Source: Pseudomonadota bacterium (GTDB lineage: Bacteria > Pseudomonadota > Gammaproteobacteria > JAADHS01). Taken from it: DNA of 33,252 bases. Location: assembly GCA_021821045.1 (NCBI GenBank), contig JAKACW010000050.1:1-33252 (forward strand). Reading direction: 5' to 3'. Each line of letters opens with the position of its first letter. Position 1 is the stretch's first letter. Positions 1-7,118 of this stretch are shown in pieces. The position numbers were made by a program, and so were the translations under genes. Below the pieces are notes generated by a model. That model saw only the letters and a list, made by a program, of their open reading frames with translations, was not told the DNA's origin and did not search any database.

Positions 1-117
1 CTTGGTTGTTTGCTGTTCGGCCAACGCCGACGCACCGCCGTCGGGCGGCGGCGCTGGATTAACGTCTTTGTCGTTGTCGCTGTTCATGAATCGATGATGG
101 CTCGCCCGGGCGCTCAT
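1..117 (-). CDS. 5' part of an unidentified leftward ORF (runs off the window)
   Basis: An open frame enters from the left edge on the minus strand. In-frame ATG codons lie at 117 and 87, and the frame is open to base 1. From the second ATG it reads MNSDNDKDVNPAPPPDGG and continues with Ala, Glu, Gln and Thr, a polar, Pro/Gly-rich N-terminus such as precedes a folded or membrane domain. I cannot name a family from 29-39 residues. Neither start has a strong ribosome binding site. It is divergent from the protease gene to its right. It could be a chance ORF. Confidence 0.35.
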   Translation of the reverse strand, partial: MSARASHHRFMNSDNDKDVNPAPPPDGGASALAEQQTTK

Positions 118-402
118 AGCCAGTAACTAATTAGGTGACGCGCACCCGAAGCACCTCCCGAATTGTGGCCCAAAACACGCTTCCAAATCGACCAACTCCC
201 GTCGCGCGAAATTTGTATCATAAATGTAAACGATTGATTTCTAAGCTGTATCCTCTTTCCGGGCGGGGTCTTTTTTTGTGGCCTGCGTCACAGTTTGGAC
301 AACCAACAGTAATCGCCCCCGATTTCCGGACCGATGAAGGTCTCGGAACGAACAACAATCCGGCCCCAACGCAGGGCCACCAACACTGGGGGCGCAAGCC
401 TG
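118..402. other. Intergenic region upstream of the M6 protease
   Basis: About 285 bases lie between the leftward partial ORF and the chosen start of the protease. The part around 200-260 is AT-richer than its surroundings and is the likely place for promoters of the two divergent genes, but I see no convincing -35/-10 pair. Overlapping short ORFs on both strands here look like shadows. No hairpin repeat of the family found elsewhere in the window is present. Confidence 0.4.
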
Positions 403-2253
403 ATGACGACGAGCAAACGAGCAGCACTCAAGTCGTGTGTGACACTGGGTACTTTTTTAGTGGGATTTTCCGGCTGGGTTGTGGCATCCCCCGTCGCCGC
501 GCCCGTCGACGGCACGGCCCTGCAGCCCGATGGCACCCCGGTTACGTTGGTTCAAAAGGGCAATGCCGACCTCAATTGGGTTGAAACTCCCGATGGCTAT
601 ACGGTTTTGCGCGACGAGCGAGGCCAATGGGTCTACGCCGAACCGGCCAACAGCAATGTACGCGCCCTGACCGGGCAAGGCGGCTTGGTCGCCGGCAGTC
701 TGGTGGTTGGCCGCGACGACCCCGCAGTTGGGGGTCTGACCCCGCATGTTCATGATCACAGCCACGATAACGACCTTGCTACCGCGTTTTATCGTTCCGT
801 TTCCGGCGGCAACCCGATTTCCGATGTCTCCGGCACCATCCCGACGGTGGTGATCTTGGGCTACTACGACGATGCACTGGCCTCAGCCAACTGCTTGAGC
901 TGCGGCACCACGCCCCCCGATACGTTCCAACAGAATGTTTTCAATACGGTGAACAGCGGCCAAAGCGTCGCCGACTACTACGGCACCATGTCCAAAGGCG
1001 TGGTGACCATCGCGCCGGTGGCCGAAAGCCACGGCACGGCCAACGATGGCGTGATTGGCTGGCTGCGTTTGGGCGCCACGACGCCGGAAGCGTTAGCCAG
1101 CACCACGTCGGCTTATAAGTCCAACCGCATTGCCGCCGACGCGCTCAGCGCCGCGATGGCCTACATGGATTTCACGGCCTACGACACCAACGGCAACGGC
1201 GTGATCTCAAATCGAGAAGTGGCCATTTTGGTCGTGTTGGGAGGATATGAGGGTTCATATGGCCGCGACGAAGATGGCGGTTCACTGACCAGCGACACGG
1301 AAACGCCGCGCATCTGGGGTCAATCGCGCAGCTTCTCCGGCTTCAGCGGTGTGGCCACACCGACCCAAACCGCCAACGGCAAAACAGTTTCGATCAATAC
1401 AACGAGCAATGGTTTTACCTATGCCATCGTCGGCGAGCGCCACGGCAACCATGCCGCCTCCATGGGCATCATGGTGCACGAGATGGGCCACTCGGTGTTC
1501 AATCTCCCGGATCTTTACGACACGTCAGGCGCGAGCTACGGCGTCGGCATTTGGTCGTCCATGAGCTATGGTTCCTGGGGGCAAAAAGTCGGTGACAGTG
1601 CCGCCGGCGCTACCCCTGTAGCGTTGGACGCCTGGTCCCGCGTCGCGATGGGATGGATCTCCCCCGAAACCCCGACCTCCGGCGATTTTGCCACGCTCAA
1701 TGCCGCCGCCGGCGCGACCGCTAATATCGTCAAGCTGCCCACGTCCAACAGCAACGAATACTTTTTGGTCGAAAACCGTCAGAAGGTGGGCTACGACCAA
1801 GGCTTGACCTACTTGATCTATACCTCGACCTATGGCGGCTTGGCTGTGTGGCACATCGATGACAACGTCGGCACGCCCCGCTTGAATAATGACAACGCCA
1901 ATGTTTCCCATAAACGCGTCGACCTGGTGGGCGCGGTCGGCGACAGCAAGATCGACGACAAGACCAGCTACGGCCAAGCGTCGAACCTCTACTATGCCGG
2001 CAACGTCACCACCACCAACGACGTCACCACCCCGGGCACGACGCTTTACAGCGGCGCGGCCAGCGGTGTGGAACTCTCCGAAGTCTCGGTGTCGATGGGG
2101 TCCATGATCGCGAAAATGATCTACTCCGGCAGCAACTCCGAAACCGCGGCCCGCGCGGCCAGCACCGGCGGCGGTGGCGGCGGTGGCGGCGCGTTCCATC
2201 CGCTGATGCTGGTATTGCCCTTGATGCTGGTGGCATTGCGCCGCCGCGCCTAA
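403..2253 (+). CDS. Secreted M6-family zinc metalloprotease with GlyGly-CTERM-like tail
   Basis: Predicted extracellular zinc endopeptidase of the M6 (immune inhibitor A-like) family, 616 aa from the ATG at 403. That start puts a Sec signal peptide first (MTTSKRAALK then a hydrophobic stretch, likely cleavage near residue 28); an upstream in-frame ATG at 334 would add 23 residues in front of it. The zinc site is HEMGHSVFNLPDLYD, beginning at H359 (H359, E360, H363), followed by the Met-turn-like SSMSYGSWG. A calcium-loop-like segment, DTNGNGVISNRE, starts at about residue 261. The C-terminus has eight glycines (589-596), a hydrophobic segment and a final RRRA, the layout of a GlyGly-CTERM anchor. 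Such tails are known to be handled by rhombosortase and are linked to type II secretion; neither is in this window. An intrinsic terminator follows at once, so the gene is probably transcribed alone. Confidence 0.9.
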   Translation: MTTSKRAALKSCVTLGTFLVGFSGWVVASPVAAPVDGTALQPDGTPVTLVQKGNADLNWVETPDGYTVLRDERGQWVYAEPANSNVRALTGQGGLVAGSLVVGRDDPAVGGLTPHVHDHSHDNDLATAFYRSVSGGNPISDVSGTIPTVVILGYYDDALASANCLSCGTTPPDTFQQNVFNTVNSGQSVADYYGTMSKGVVTIAPVAESHGTANDGVIGWLRLGATTPEALASTTSAYKSNRIAADALSAAMAYMDFTAYDTNGNGVISNREVAILVVLGGYEGSYGRDEDGGSLTSDTETPRIWGQSRSFSGFSGVATPTQTANGKTVSINTTSNGFTYAIVGERHGNHAASMGIMVHEMGHSVFNLPDLYDTSGASYGVGIWSSMSYGSWGQKVGDSAAGATPVALDAWSRVAMGWISPETPTSGDFATLNAAAGATANIVKLPTSNSNEYFLVENRQKVGYDQGLTYLIYTSTYGGLAVWHIDDNVGTPRLNNDNANVSHKRVDLVGAVGDSKIDDKTSYGQASNLYYAGNVTTTNDVTTPGTTLYSGAASGVELSEVSVSMGSMIAKMIYSGSNSETAARAASTGGGGGGGGAFHPLMLVLPLMLVALRRRA

Positions 2254-2279
2254 CGAATTCGTAGTCGTACTCACCTCTC

Positions 2280-2308
2280 GGGGGCGCGTTTTGCGCCCCC
2301 AATTTTTT
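2280..2308 (+). terminator. Rho-independent terminator of the M6 protease gene
   Basis: A perfect 8-bp stem, GGGGGCGC (2280-2287) with GCGCCCCC (2293-2300), and a five-base loop are followed by AATTTTTT. It lies 27 bases after the protease stop codon. Confidence 0.9.
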
Positions 2309-2370
2309 GTGGGAGCGGTTTCCTACCGCGATTCTTTGCCTGACTCAATCGCGGAATGATCCGCTCCCAC
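2309..2370. repeat. REP-like hairpin doublet, 62-bp form
   Basis: Two inverted arms. The left arm (2309-2333) has tag GTGGGA and hairpin GCGGT/ACCGC with loop TTCCT. The right arm (2347-2370, read on the minus strand) has the same tag and hairpin GCGGA/TCCGC. The doublet starts just after the U-tract of the protease terminator. It has the same 62-bp length as the copy at 7046. Confidence 0.85.
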
Positions 2371-2389
2371 AGAATGATCGCCCCTTGTT

Positions 2390-2468
2390 GTGGGAGCGGA
2401 TCATTCCGCGATTCGAATCGGCGCCGGCGAGGATTTGGGCCAAGAATCGCAGCTGAAGCCGCGCCTAC
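2390..2468. repeat. REP-like doublet with one degenerate arm
   Basis: The left arm (2390-2413) is a perfect copy of the GCGGA-TCAT-TCCGC type with tag GTGGGA. About 79 bases from its start a diverged inverted arm ends at 2468: read on the minus strand it has tag GTAGGC and hairpin GCGGC/GCTGC with loop TTCA. This second arm abuts the promoter-like sequence of the following FAD protein gene. Confidence 0.65.
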
Positions 2469-2470
2469 GC

Positions 2471-2476
2471 TACAAT
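2471..2476 (+). promoter_or_regulatory. Candidate -10 element (TACAAT) very close to a start codon
   Basis: TACAAT lies eight bases before the ATG at 2485. If used, transcription would begin about 0-3 bases before the start codon, giving a leaderless or nearly leaderless mRNA. I see no good -35 hexamer at normal spacing, so this is tentative. Confidence 0.35.
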
Positions 2477-2484
2477 AGCCGCCC

Positions 2485-4107
2485 ATGTTGCGCCTCACTG
2501 AAATCAGGCTTCCGATCGATCATCAACCCGGCGATATCCGCGCCGCCGTGCTCAAGCGTCTGGACATCGCAGAGGACGATCTCAAGGACTGCACCGTCGT
2601 GCGCCGCGGTTACGATGCGCGCAAGGCGAATGCAATCGTGTTCGTTTACACGCTGGACGTCGAAGCAGCCAACGAAGCGCAATTGCTCAAGCGCCACCAG
2701 GACGATCGCCACCTCGCCGTAGCGCCGGACATGCGCTATCGTTTCGTCGCCCATGCGCCGGAGCGTCTGGCGTCACGTCCGGTCATCATCGGCATGGGGC
2801 CGTGCGGGTTCATGGCCGGCCTGGTGTTGGCGCAAATGGGATTCCGTCCCATCATCCTCGAACGCGGCAAAGCGGTGCGCGAGCGCACCAAGGACACCTG
2901 GGGCTTGTGGCGCCAGGGCCGGCTTGATCCCGAATCCAACGTGCAATTCGGCGAGGGCGGGGCGGGCACGTTCTCGGACGGTAAGCTCTACAGTCAGATC
3001 AAGGACCCGCGCCATCTCGGCCGCAAGGTGCTGGAAGAATTCGTCGCCGCCGGTGCGCCCGACGAGATTCTCTTCGTCAGCAAACCCCACATCGGCACGT
3101 TTCGCTTGGTCAGCATGGTCGAGAAGATACGCGCCGAGATCGAAGCGCTGGGCGGCGAGATTCGTTTCCAGAGCCGGGTCGAGGACATCATCGTCGATAA
3201 CGGCCAGTTGCGCGGGGTGATTCTGGCGGACGGCGAGCGCATCGAAACCAACCATGTCATTCTCGCCGTGGGTCACAGCGCCCGCGATACGTTTCAGGTG
3301 CTCTACGATCGCGGCATTTACATGGAAGCCAAGCCCTTTTCCATCGGTTTCCGCATCGAACATCCCCAGTCGTTGATCGACCGCTGCCGTTTCGGCAAGA
3401 ACGCCGGCAACCCACTGCTCGGCGCGGCGGATTACAGACTCGTCCACCACTGCAAGAACGGCCGCTCCGTGTACAGCTTCTGCATGTGTCCGGGCGGCAC
3501 GGTGGTGGCGGCGGCGTCGGAACCGGGACGGGTCGTGACCAACGGCATGAGCCAGTACTCGCGCAACGAGCGCAACGCCAACGCCGGCATCGTGGTGGGC
3601 ATTACGCCGCAGGATTTCCCCGGCGGTCCTTTAGCCGGCATCGCATTTCAGCGTCACTGGGAAGAGCGCGCCTTTGATTTGGGCGGCCGCAACTACGAGG
3701 CGCCTGGGCAGTTGGTGGGCGATTTCTTGGCGGGCAAGCCATCGACGGCATTTGGCTCGGTGTTGCCGTCCTATAAACCGGGCGTGCATCTTACCGATCT
3801 GAGTTCCGCGCTGCCGGACTATGCGATTGAGGCGATACGCGAAGCGATTCCGGCGTTCGATAAACAGATCAAAGGTTTCGCCATGCCCGACGCGGTGCTG
3901 ACCGGCGTCGAAACCCGCACCTCATCGCCGTTACGCATCAAGCGCGGCGATGATTATCAAAGCATCAACACCCGCGGGCTCTATCCGGCGGGCGAGGGTG
4001 CGGGCTATGCGGGCGGGATTTTGTCGGCCGCCGTCGACGGCATCGAAGTGGCGGAAGCGCTCGCCTTGAGCATGGTGGCGCAACACGAGCAAAGGGTCGC
4101 GCAATGA
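2485..4107 (+). CDS. Uncharacterised FAD-dependent dehydrogenase (COG2509 type)
   Basis: A 540-aa flavoprotein of the family known only as FAD-dependent dehydrogenase COG2509; substrate and pathway are not established. A domain of roughly 95 residues precedes the Rossmann fold. The FAD-binding motif is IIGMGPCG (about 101-108), ending in the acidic ILERG strand. The family motif GEGGAGTFSDGKL starts at G156. A Cys-x-Cys motif, FCMCPGG (C333, C335), sits in the middle. Near the C-terminus, GLYPAGEGAGYAGGI is the second FAD-contact segment. I see no signal peptide, so it is probably cytoplasmic. The start fits the usual family N-terminus (MLRLTEI). The stop overlaps the next gene's start in ATGA, implying translational coupling with the RNA methyltransferase. 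There is no clear ribosome binding site. Confidence 0.9.
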   Translation: MLRLTEIRLPIDHQPGDIRAAVLKRLDIAEDDLKDCTVVRRGYDARKANAIVFVYTLDVEAANEAQLLKRHQDDRHLAVAPDMRYRFVAHAPERLASRPVIIGMGPCGFMAGLVLAQMGFRPIILERGKAVRERTKDTWGLWRQGRLDPESNVQFGEGGAGTFSDGKLYSQIKDPRHLGRKVLEEFVAAGAPDEILFVSKPHIGTFRLVSMVEKIRAEIEALGGEIRFQSRVEDIIVDNGQLRGVILADGERIETNHVILAVGHSARDTFQVLYDRGIYMEAKPFSIGFRIEHPQSLIDRCRFGKNAGNPLLGAADYRLVHHCKNGRSVYSFCMCPGGTVVAAASEPGRVVTNGMSQYSRNERNANAGIVVGITPQDFPGGPLAGIAFQRHWEERAFDLGGRNYEAPGQLVGDFLAGKPSTAFGSVLPSYKPGVHLTDLSSALPDYAIEAIREAIPAFDKQIKGFAMPDAVLTGVETRTSSPLRIKRGDDYQSINTRGLYPAGEGAGYAGGILSAAVDGIEVAEALALSMVAQHEQRVAQ

Positions 4108-4904
4108 GTTCGTCGCGCATTACGCCGATCACATCCGCCGACAACGCGCAATTCAAGGAGTTGAAAAAACTCGCCGCGTCGGCGCGGGAACGGCGCAAGA
4201 CAGGCCGCACCTTGCTGGATGGCGTGCATTTGTTGATGGCGTTGGCGGATGCCGGCGGTCAGGTGGAGCTGATTATACTTCGCGTCGGATCCGAGAGCGC
4301 GCCGCAAATCACTCAGTGCCTTGCGCGCTTCCCAACTGTCCCGGCGATTGTATTGCCGCCGAAGCTTTTCGACGCCCTGTCGCCGGTGGAAACGCCCGTG
4401 GGCATACTGGGTTTGATGGCCATTCCGCACAGCCCCGAGCAGTCTTACCGCTGCGCGGTGCTCATGGAGGACATCCAGGATCCGGGCAATTTGGGCGGAA
4501 TTCTGCGCACTGCTGCCGCAGCCGGGGTCAATGCGGTCTATCTCTCCACGGGCTGCGCCGAAGCGTGGTCGCCCAAGGCGCTGCGGGCTGGAATGGGAGC
4601 GCAGTTCGTCATCGCGATCCACGAGCATCAGGCACTCGCCCATGCTGCCGGCCGGTTCGACTGCATCATGGCGACCACGCTGCATGGCGGCGATTCGGTG
4701 TTCGATCTCGATCTGCGCGGTTCGGTGGCGTTCGTTTTCGGCAACGAAGGCGCGGGCTTGTCCGAGGAATTGACCCGGCGCGCGACGCACTTGGCGCGGA
4801 TTCCCATGCCAGGTCGGGTCGAATCGCTTAACGTCGCGGCCGCGGCGGCGGTGTGTTTGTTCGAGCGGGTGCGGCAATTGACGCATAGGAGAATCGCGGA
4901 ATAA
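4104..4904 (+). CDS. SpoU/TrmH-family RNA 2'-O-methyltransferase
   Basis: A 266-aa SPOUT-class enzyme expected to transfer a methyl group from S-adenosylmethionine to a ribose 2'-OH of rRNA or tRNA. All three SpoU motifs are visible. Motif 1 is QDPGNLGGILRTAAAAG, with N129. Motif 2 is FVFGNEGAGLS, with N214 and E215. Motif 3 is IPMPGRVESLNVAAAAA, starting near 233, and forms the knot that binds the cofactor. The N-terminal part (KELKKLAASARERRKTGRTL) resembles the substrate-binding domain of RlmB/TsnR-like enzymes. Which RNA and nucleotide it modifies cannot be read from sequence. It overlaps the flavoprotein gene by four bases. Its last codons and TAA stop (4902-4904) lie inside a hairpin repeat arm, so the C-terminal RIAE is repeat-encoded. 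Confidence 0.92.
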   Translation: MSSSRITPITSADNAQFKELKKLAASARERRKTGRTLLDGVHLLMALADAGGQVELIILRVGSESAPQITQCLARFPTVPAIVLPPKLFDALSPVETPVGILGLMAIPHSPEQSYRCAVLMEDIQDPGNLGGILRTAAAAGVNAVYLSTGCAEAWSPKALRAGMGAQFVIAIHEHQALAHAAGRFDCIMATTLHGGDSVFDLDLRGSVAFVFGNEGAGLSEELTRRATHLARIPMPGRVESLNVAAAAAVCLFERVRQLTHRRIAE

Positions 4905-5014
4905 TCCGCTCCCACGGCATTGCTCCATTTCGCCGTGGGAGCGATTTCCTATCGCGATTTGACTCGGCGCGGATGCGGATTCGGGCGAAGAGTCGCGGAA
5001 TAATCCGCTCCCAC
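4892..5014. repeat. REP-like cluster: single arm plus 80-bp doublet
   Basis: A single right-type arm (4892-4915) overlaps the methyltransferase stop. An 80-bp doublet follows. Its left arm (4935-4959) has hairpin GCGAT/ATCGC instead of GCGGT/ACCGC, a paired change that preserves the stem. Its right arm is at 4991-5014 (GCGGA/TCCGC). The cluster fills the whole gap between the convergent methyltransferase and glutathione S-transferase genes. Confidence 0.85.
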
Positions 5015-5015
5015 A

Positions 5016-5618
5016 TTAGGAGGCCGGCGCGGTTACCGCAAAGGCTTCGCGCTTGATGATTTTCTTGCCCCAGCGGTTCAGCAACGGATATTCGTTGTGC
5101 CACTGTTCCGTAAAGCGGAAATCGACGTAGTCCAAGGCCGTGCCCATGGCGATATCGGCGACGGTGTAGCGGTCGCCAACCAAGTAATCGCCCGTCCCCA
5201 GGTTTTCGGTGGCAAAGCGCATTGCCGCGAATACTTTCTGTTCTTGTTTCGCGATGAAATCCATCGAGCGCGTTTCCGCCGGCCGGCGTGTTTCCATCAA
5301 CCTCGCAACGGTCGCGTCCATCATGCCCTGCGCCAACGCGTGCCAGCGCAGGACCTGCCAGCGTTCTTCGCCGCTGGGCGGAATCAACGCTGGGGCGCTC
5401 AGACTGTCTAGGTATTCCACGATCACCGGAGAATCGAATAGCGGTTCGCCGTTGTCGCGGATGAGAACCGGGACTTTTCCCAGAGGATTGAATCTGGCGA
5501 CATTGCCGGCGGCGTCACCCGGACCTTCGATGACGAACTGGCATGGGATGTTCTTTTCAAGCAGCACAATGCGCGCTTTGCGCACATACGGGGAGGTTAT
5601 CGAGCCGTAGAGTTCCAT
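5016..5618 (-). CDS. Glutathione S-transferase family protein (YibF-like)
   Basis: A 200-aa cytoplasmic GST. The N-terminal thioredoxin fold starts with MELYGSITSPYVRKARI, where S9 is the likely catalytic or glutathione-activating residue. FNPLGKVPVL (43-52) carries the cis-proline, and DSPVIVEYLD (62-71) holds the conserved acidic-Ser pair that contacts the glutathione gamma-glutamyl group. The all-helical C-terminal domain contains GDYLVGDRYTVADIAMGTAL, the N-capping-box region of the family. Length is normal. The substrate is unknown; YibF-like enzymes are poorly characterised. It is divergent from hemH, with promoter-like elements between them. Its TAA stop (5016-5018) lies one base from a repeat arm. 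Confidence 0.9.
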   Translation of the reverse strand: MELYGSITSPYVRKARIVLLEKNIPCQFVIEGPGDAAGNVARFNPLGKVPVLIRDNGEPLFDSPVIVEYLDSLSAPALIPPSGEERWQVLRWHALAQGMMDATVARLMETRRPAETRSMDFIAKQEQKVFAAMRFATENLGTGDYLVGDRYTVADIAMGTALDYVDFRFTEQWHNEYPLLNRWGKKIIKREAFAVTAPAS

Positions 5619-5684
5619 GTCTTGGTTCCAATCCTGGATCGCCTGTTGTGCGAAAAAATCCGGTTATTCAAATTATGGCGTCAC

Positions 5685-5716
5685 ATTATACCTCGTTCGA
5701 AGCGGCGCGTTATAAT
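5685..5716. promoter_or_regulatory. Candidate overlapping divergent promoters for gst and hemH
   Basis: A perfect TATAAT occurs on the plus strand at 5711-5716 (33 bases before the hemH ATG) and on the minus strand at 5690-5685 (66 bases before the GST start). Each has a weak -35 overlapping the other's -10, with 19-base spacing: TTATAC on plus, TTATAA on minus. The two polymerases would compete for the same 32 bp. The -35 matches are poor and the spacing is long, so confidence is moderate. Confidence 0.5.
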
Positions 5717-5748
5717 GCCGGCCAAACCTCCCAGAAATCGGCAAGCAC

Positions 5749-6879
5749 ATGACAACACACAGCACGGCAAGCGATCTTATCGAGCGGGCCCACCGATTCG
5801 TTCCTTCGGTCGGCGTGTTGATTACCAATCTGGGCACGCCGTCGGCGCCGACGCCGCAAGCGCTGCGCGAATACTTGGGCGAATTTTTGTGGGATCCCCG
5901 CGTGGTGCGCATTCCGCGGCTGCCGTGGTGGCTGATTCTGCATGGCATCATCTTGCGCACGCGCCCCGCCAAATCGGCTCATGCTTATCAAGCCGTTTGG
6001 ACCGAGGACGGGTCGCCCCTGTTGGTCATCAGCAAGCGTCAGCGCGATGCGGTCCAGCGGGAGTTGTCGCGGCGTTTTCAGGCGCCGGTAAAGGTCGCCC
6101 TGGCCATGCGTTACGGCACGCCGTCCATTGCCGAAGGACTGGCGGAGTTGCGCGCGGCGCACTGCGATCGAATCGTCGTTATGCCGCTTTATCCTCAGTA
6201 CTCCAGCGCGACTACGGCGTCGACCTTCGATGCGGTCGCGGCGGTAATGGAAAAGCAAATGTGGGTCCCGCACCTAAGGTTCATCGGCGACTACAGCGAC
6301 GAAGCCGGTTACATCGCGGCGTTGAGCACCAGCATCGGCACCTATTGGCAGGAACACGGCAAACCGCAGCGTCTGGTATTTTCGTTCCATGGCATGCCCA
6401 AAGCGACATTGCTCGATGGCGATCCCTACCACTGCCAATGCCAGAAGACGGCGCGCTTGGTGGCCCATCGGCTCGGCTTGGAACAGGATCAGTGGCAGGT
6501 TGTGTTTCAATCGCGATTCGGCAAGGCGGAGTGGCTCAAACCATACGCCGACGCCACGCTCAAGGCGTTGCCCGGTCATGGCGTCAAGCGCGTTCACGTG
6601 GTTTGCCCGGGGTTTGCCGCGGATTGTCTCGAAACGCTGGAGGAAATGGCGATGCAGAATAAGCAGCTGTTTCTGGACAACGGCGGCGAGTCGTACGATT
6701 ACATTCCGGCTTTGAACGACAGTCGGGACCACATCGCATTTCTCGCCGATCGCATCGAGCGCGAGGTGCAGGGGTGGCTGGACCGCGGGACGGAGTGGGT
6801 TCGTTCCCAAGCGGAAAGCGAAGCCAACGGCCGTGTGGAACGGGCGCGGGCGGTCGAGGCGCGGCTCAATCGCGGATAA
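5749..6879 (+). CDS. hemH: Ferrochelatase
   Basis: Inserts ferrous iron into protoporphyrin IX, the last step of the protoporphyrin-dependent heme pathway; 376 aa. Family features in order: GVLITNLGTPSAPTP near the N-terminus, LREYLGEFLWDPRV, the MRYG segment, YPQYSSATTAS, the metal-ligand motif FSFHGMP with H214, then FQSRFGKAEWLKPY and CPGFAADCLETLEEMA, which carries the conserved acidic residues. The last 40 or so residues are a variable, Arg/Glu-rich tail. The ATG at 5749 follows the TATAAT at 5711 but has only a weak ribosome binding site. The final codons and TAA stop (6877-6879) lie within a remnant hairpin repeat, so the last residues (NRG) are repeat-derived. It is convergent with lpxH across a block of repeats. 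Confidence 0.96.
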   Translation: MTTHSTASDLIERAHRFVPSVGVLITNLGTPSAPTPQALREYLGEFLWDPRVVRIPRLPWWLILHGIILRTRPAKSAHAYQAVWTEDGSPLLVISKRQRDAVQRELSRRFQAPVKVALAMRYGTPSIAEGLAELRAAHCDRIVVMPLYPQYSSATTASTFDAVAAVMEKQMWVPHLRFIGDYSDEAGYIAALSTSIGTYWQEHGKPQRLVFSFHGMPKATLLDGDPYHCQCQKTARLVAHRLGLEQDQWQVVFQSRFGKAEWLKPYADATLKALPGHGVKRVHVVCPGFAADCLETLEEMAMQNKQLFLDNGGESYDYIPALNDSRDHIAFLADRIEREVQGWLDRGTEWVRSQAESEANGRVERARAVEARLNRG

Positions 6880-6908
6880 ATCCGCGCTGCGGTGTGGGAG
6901 CGGTTTCC
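6868..6908. repeat. REP-like remnants at the end of hemH
   Basis: A truncated right-type arm (AATCGCGGATAAATCCGC, 6868-6885) contains the hemH stop codon. A truncated left-type arm begins at 6894 (tag GTGGGA, then GCGGTTTCC) and then loses its 3' half. Both look like decayed copies beside the intact doublet at 6943. Confidence 0.65.
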
Positions 6909-6942
6909 GATGCACATGGATGTGCGAATGTCGCGACATGGT

Positions 6943-7022
6943 GTGGGAGCGGTTTCCTACCGCGATTCTTCGTCGAATTCATCACCAACGCGTGACTCAA
7001 TCGCGGAATGATCCGCTCCCAC
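6943..7022. repeat. REP-like hairpin doublet, 80-bp form
   Basis: The left arm (6943-6967, GCGGT/ACCGC) and right arm (6999-7022, GCGGA/TCCGC) are inverted, each with tag GTGGGA. The whole 80-bp unit differs from the copy at 30174-30253 by only two substitutions. Confidence 0.9.
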
Positions 7023-7045
7023 AAAGAACCGCAGTTCATCGTGTT

Positions 7046-7107
7046 GTGGGAGCGGTTTCTTACCGCGATTCTTCGCCAATTCTCATCGCGGAATGATCCG
7101 CTCCCAC
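7046..7107. repeat. REP-like hairpin doublet, 62-bp form
   Basis: The left arm (7046-7070) has loop TTCTT in place of TTCCT. The right arm is at 7084-7107. Total length is 62 bp, as in the 2309 copy, although the spacers differ. It ends 11 bases from the lpxH stop codon. Confidence 0.87.
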
Positions 7108-7118
7108 CGCCTGTGCGG

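Noticed and set aside
135-584. 149-codon plus-strand ORF overlapping the protease start
   Set aside because: It overlaps the signal-peptide-encoding frame and has no recognisable domain.
1525-2274. 249-codon ORF antisense to the protease
   Set aside because: Ala/Gly/Arg-rich low-complexity translation opposite the protease. It would also start in the spacer just before the terminator.
2309-2468. Repeated hairpins considered as a CRISPR array or integron sites
   Set aside because: Arms are inverted pairs scattered over 31 kb with irregular gaps filled by genes. There is no regular repeat-spacer ladder, cas gene or integrase.
5622-6662. 346-codon frame overlapping hemH
   Set aside because: The hemH frame carries all ferrochelatase motifs. 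This is an Arg/Gly-rich +1 shadow.
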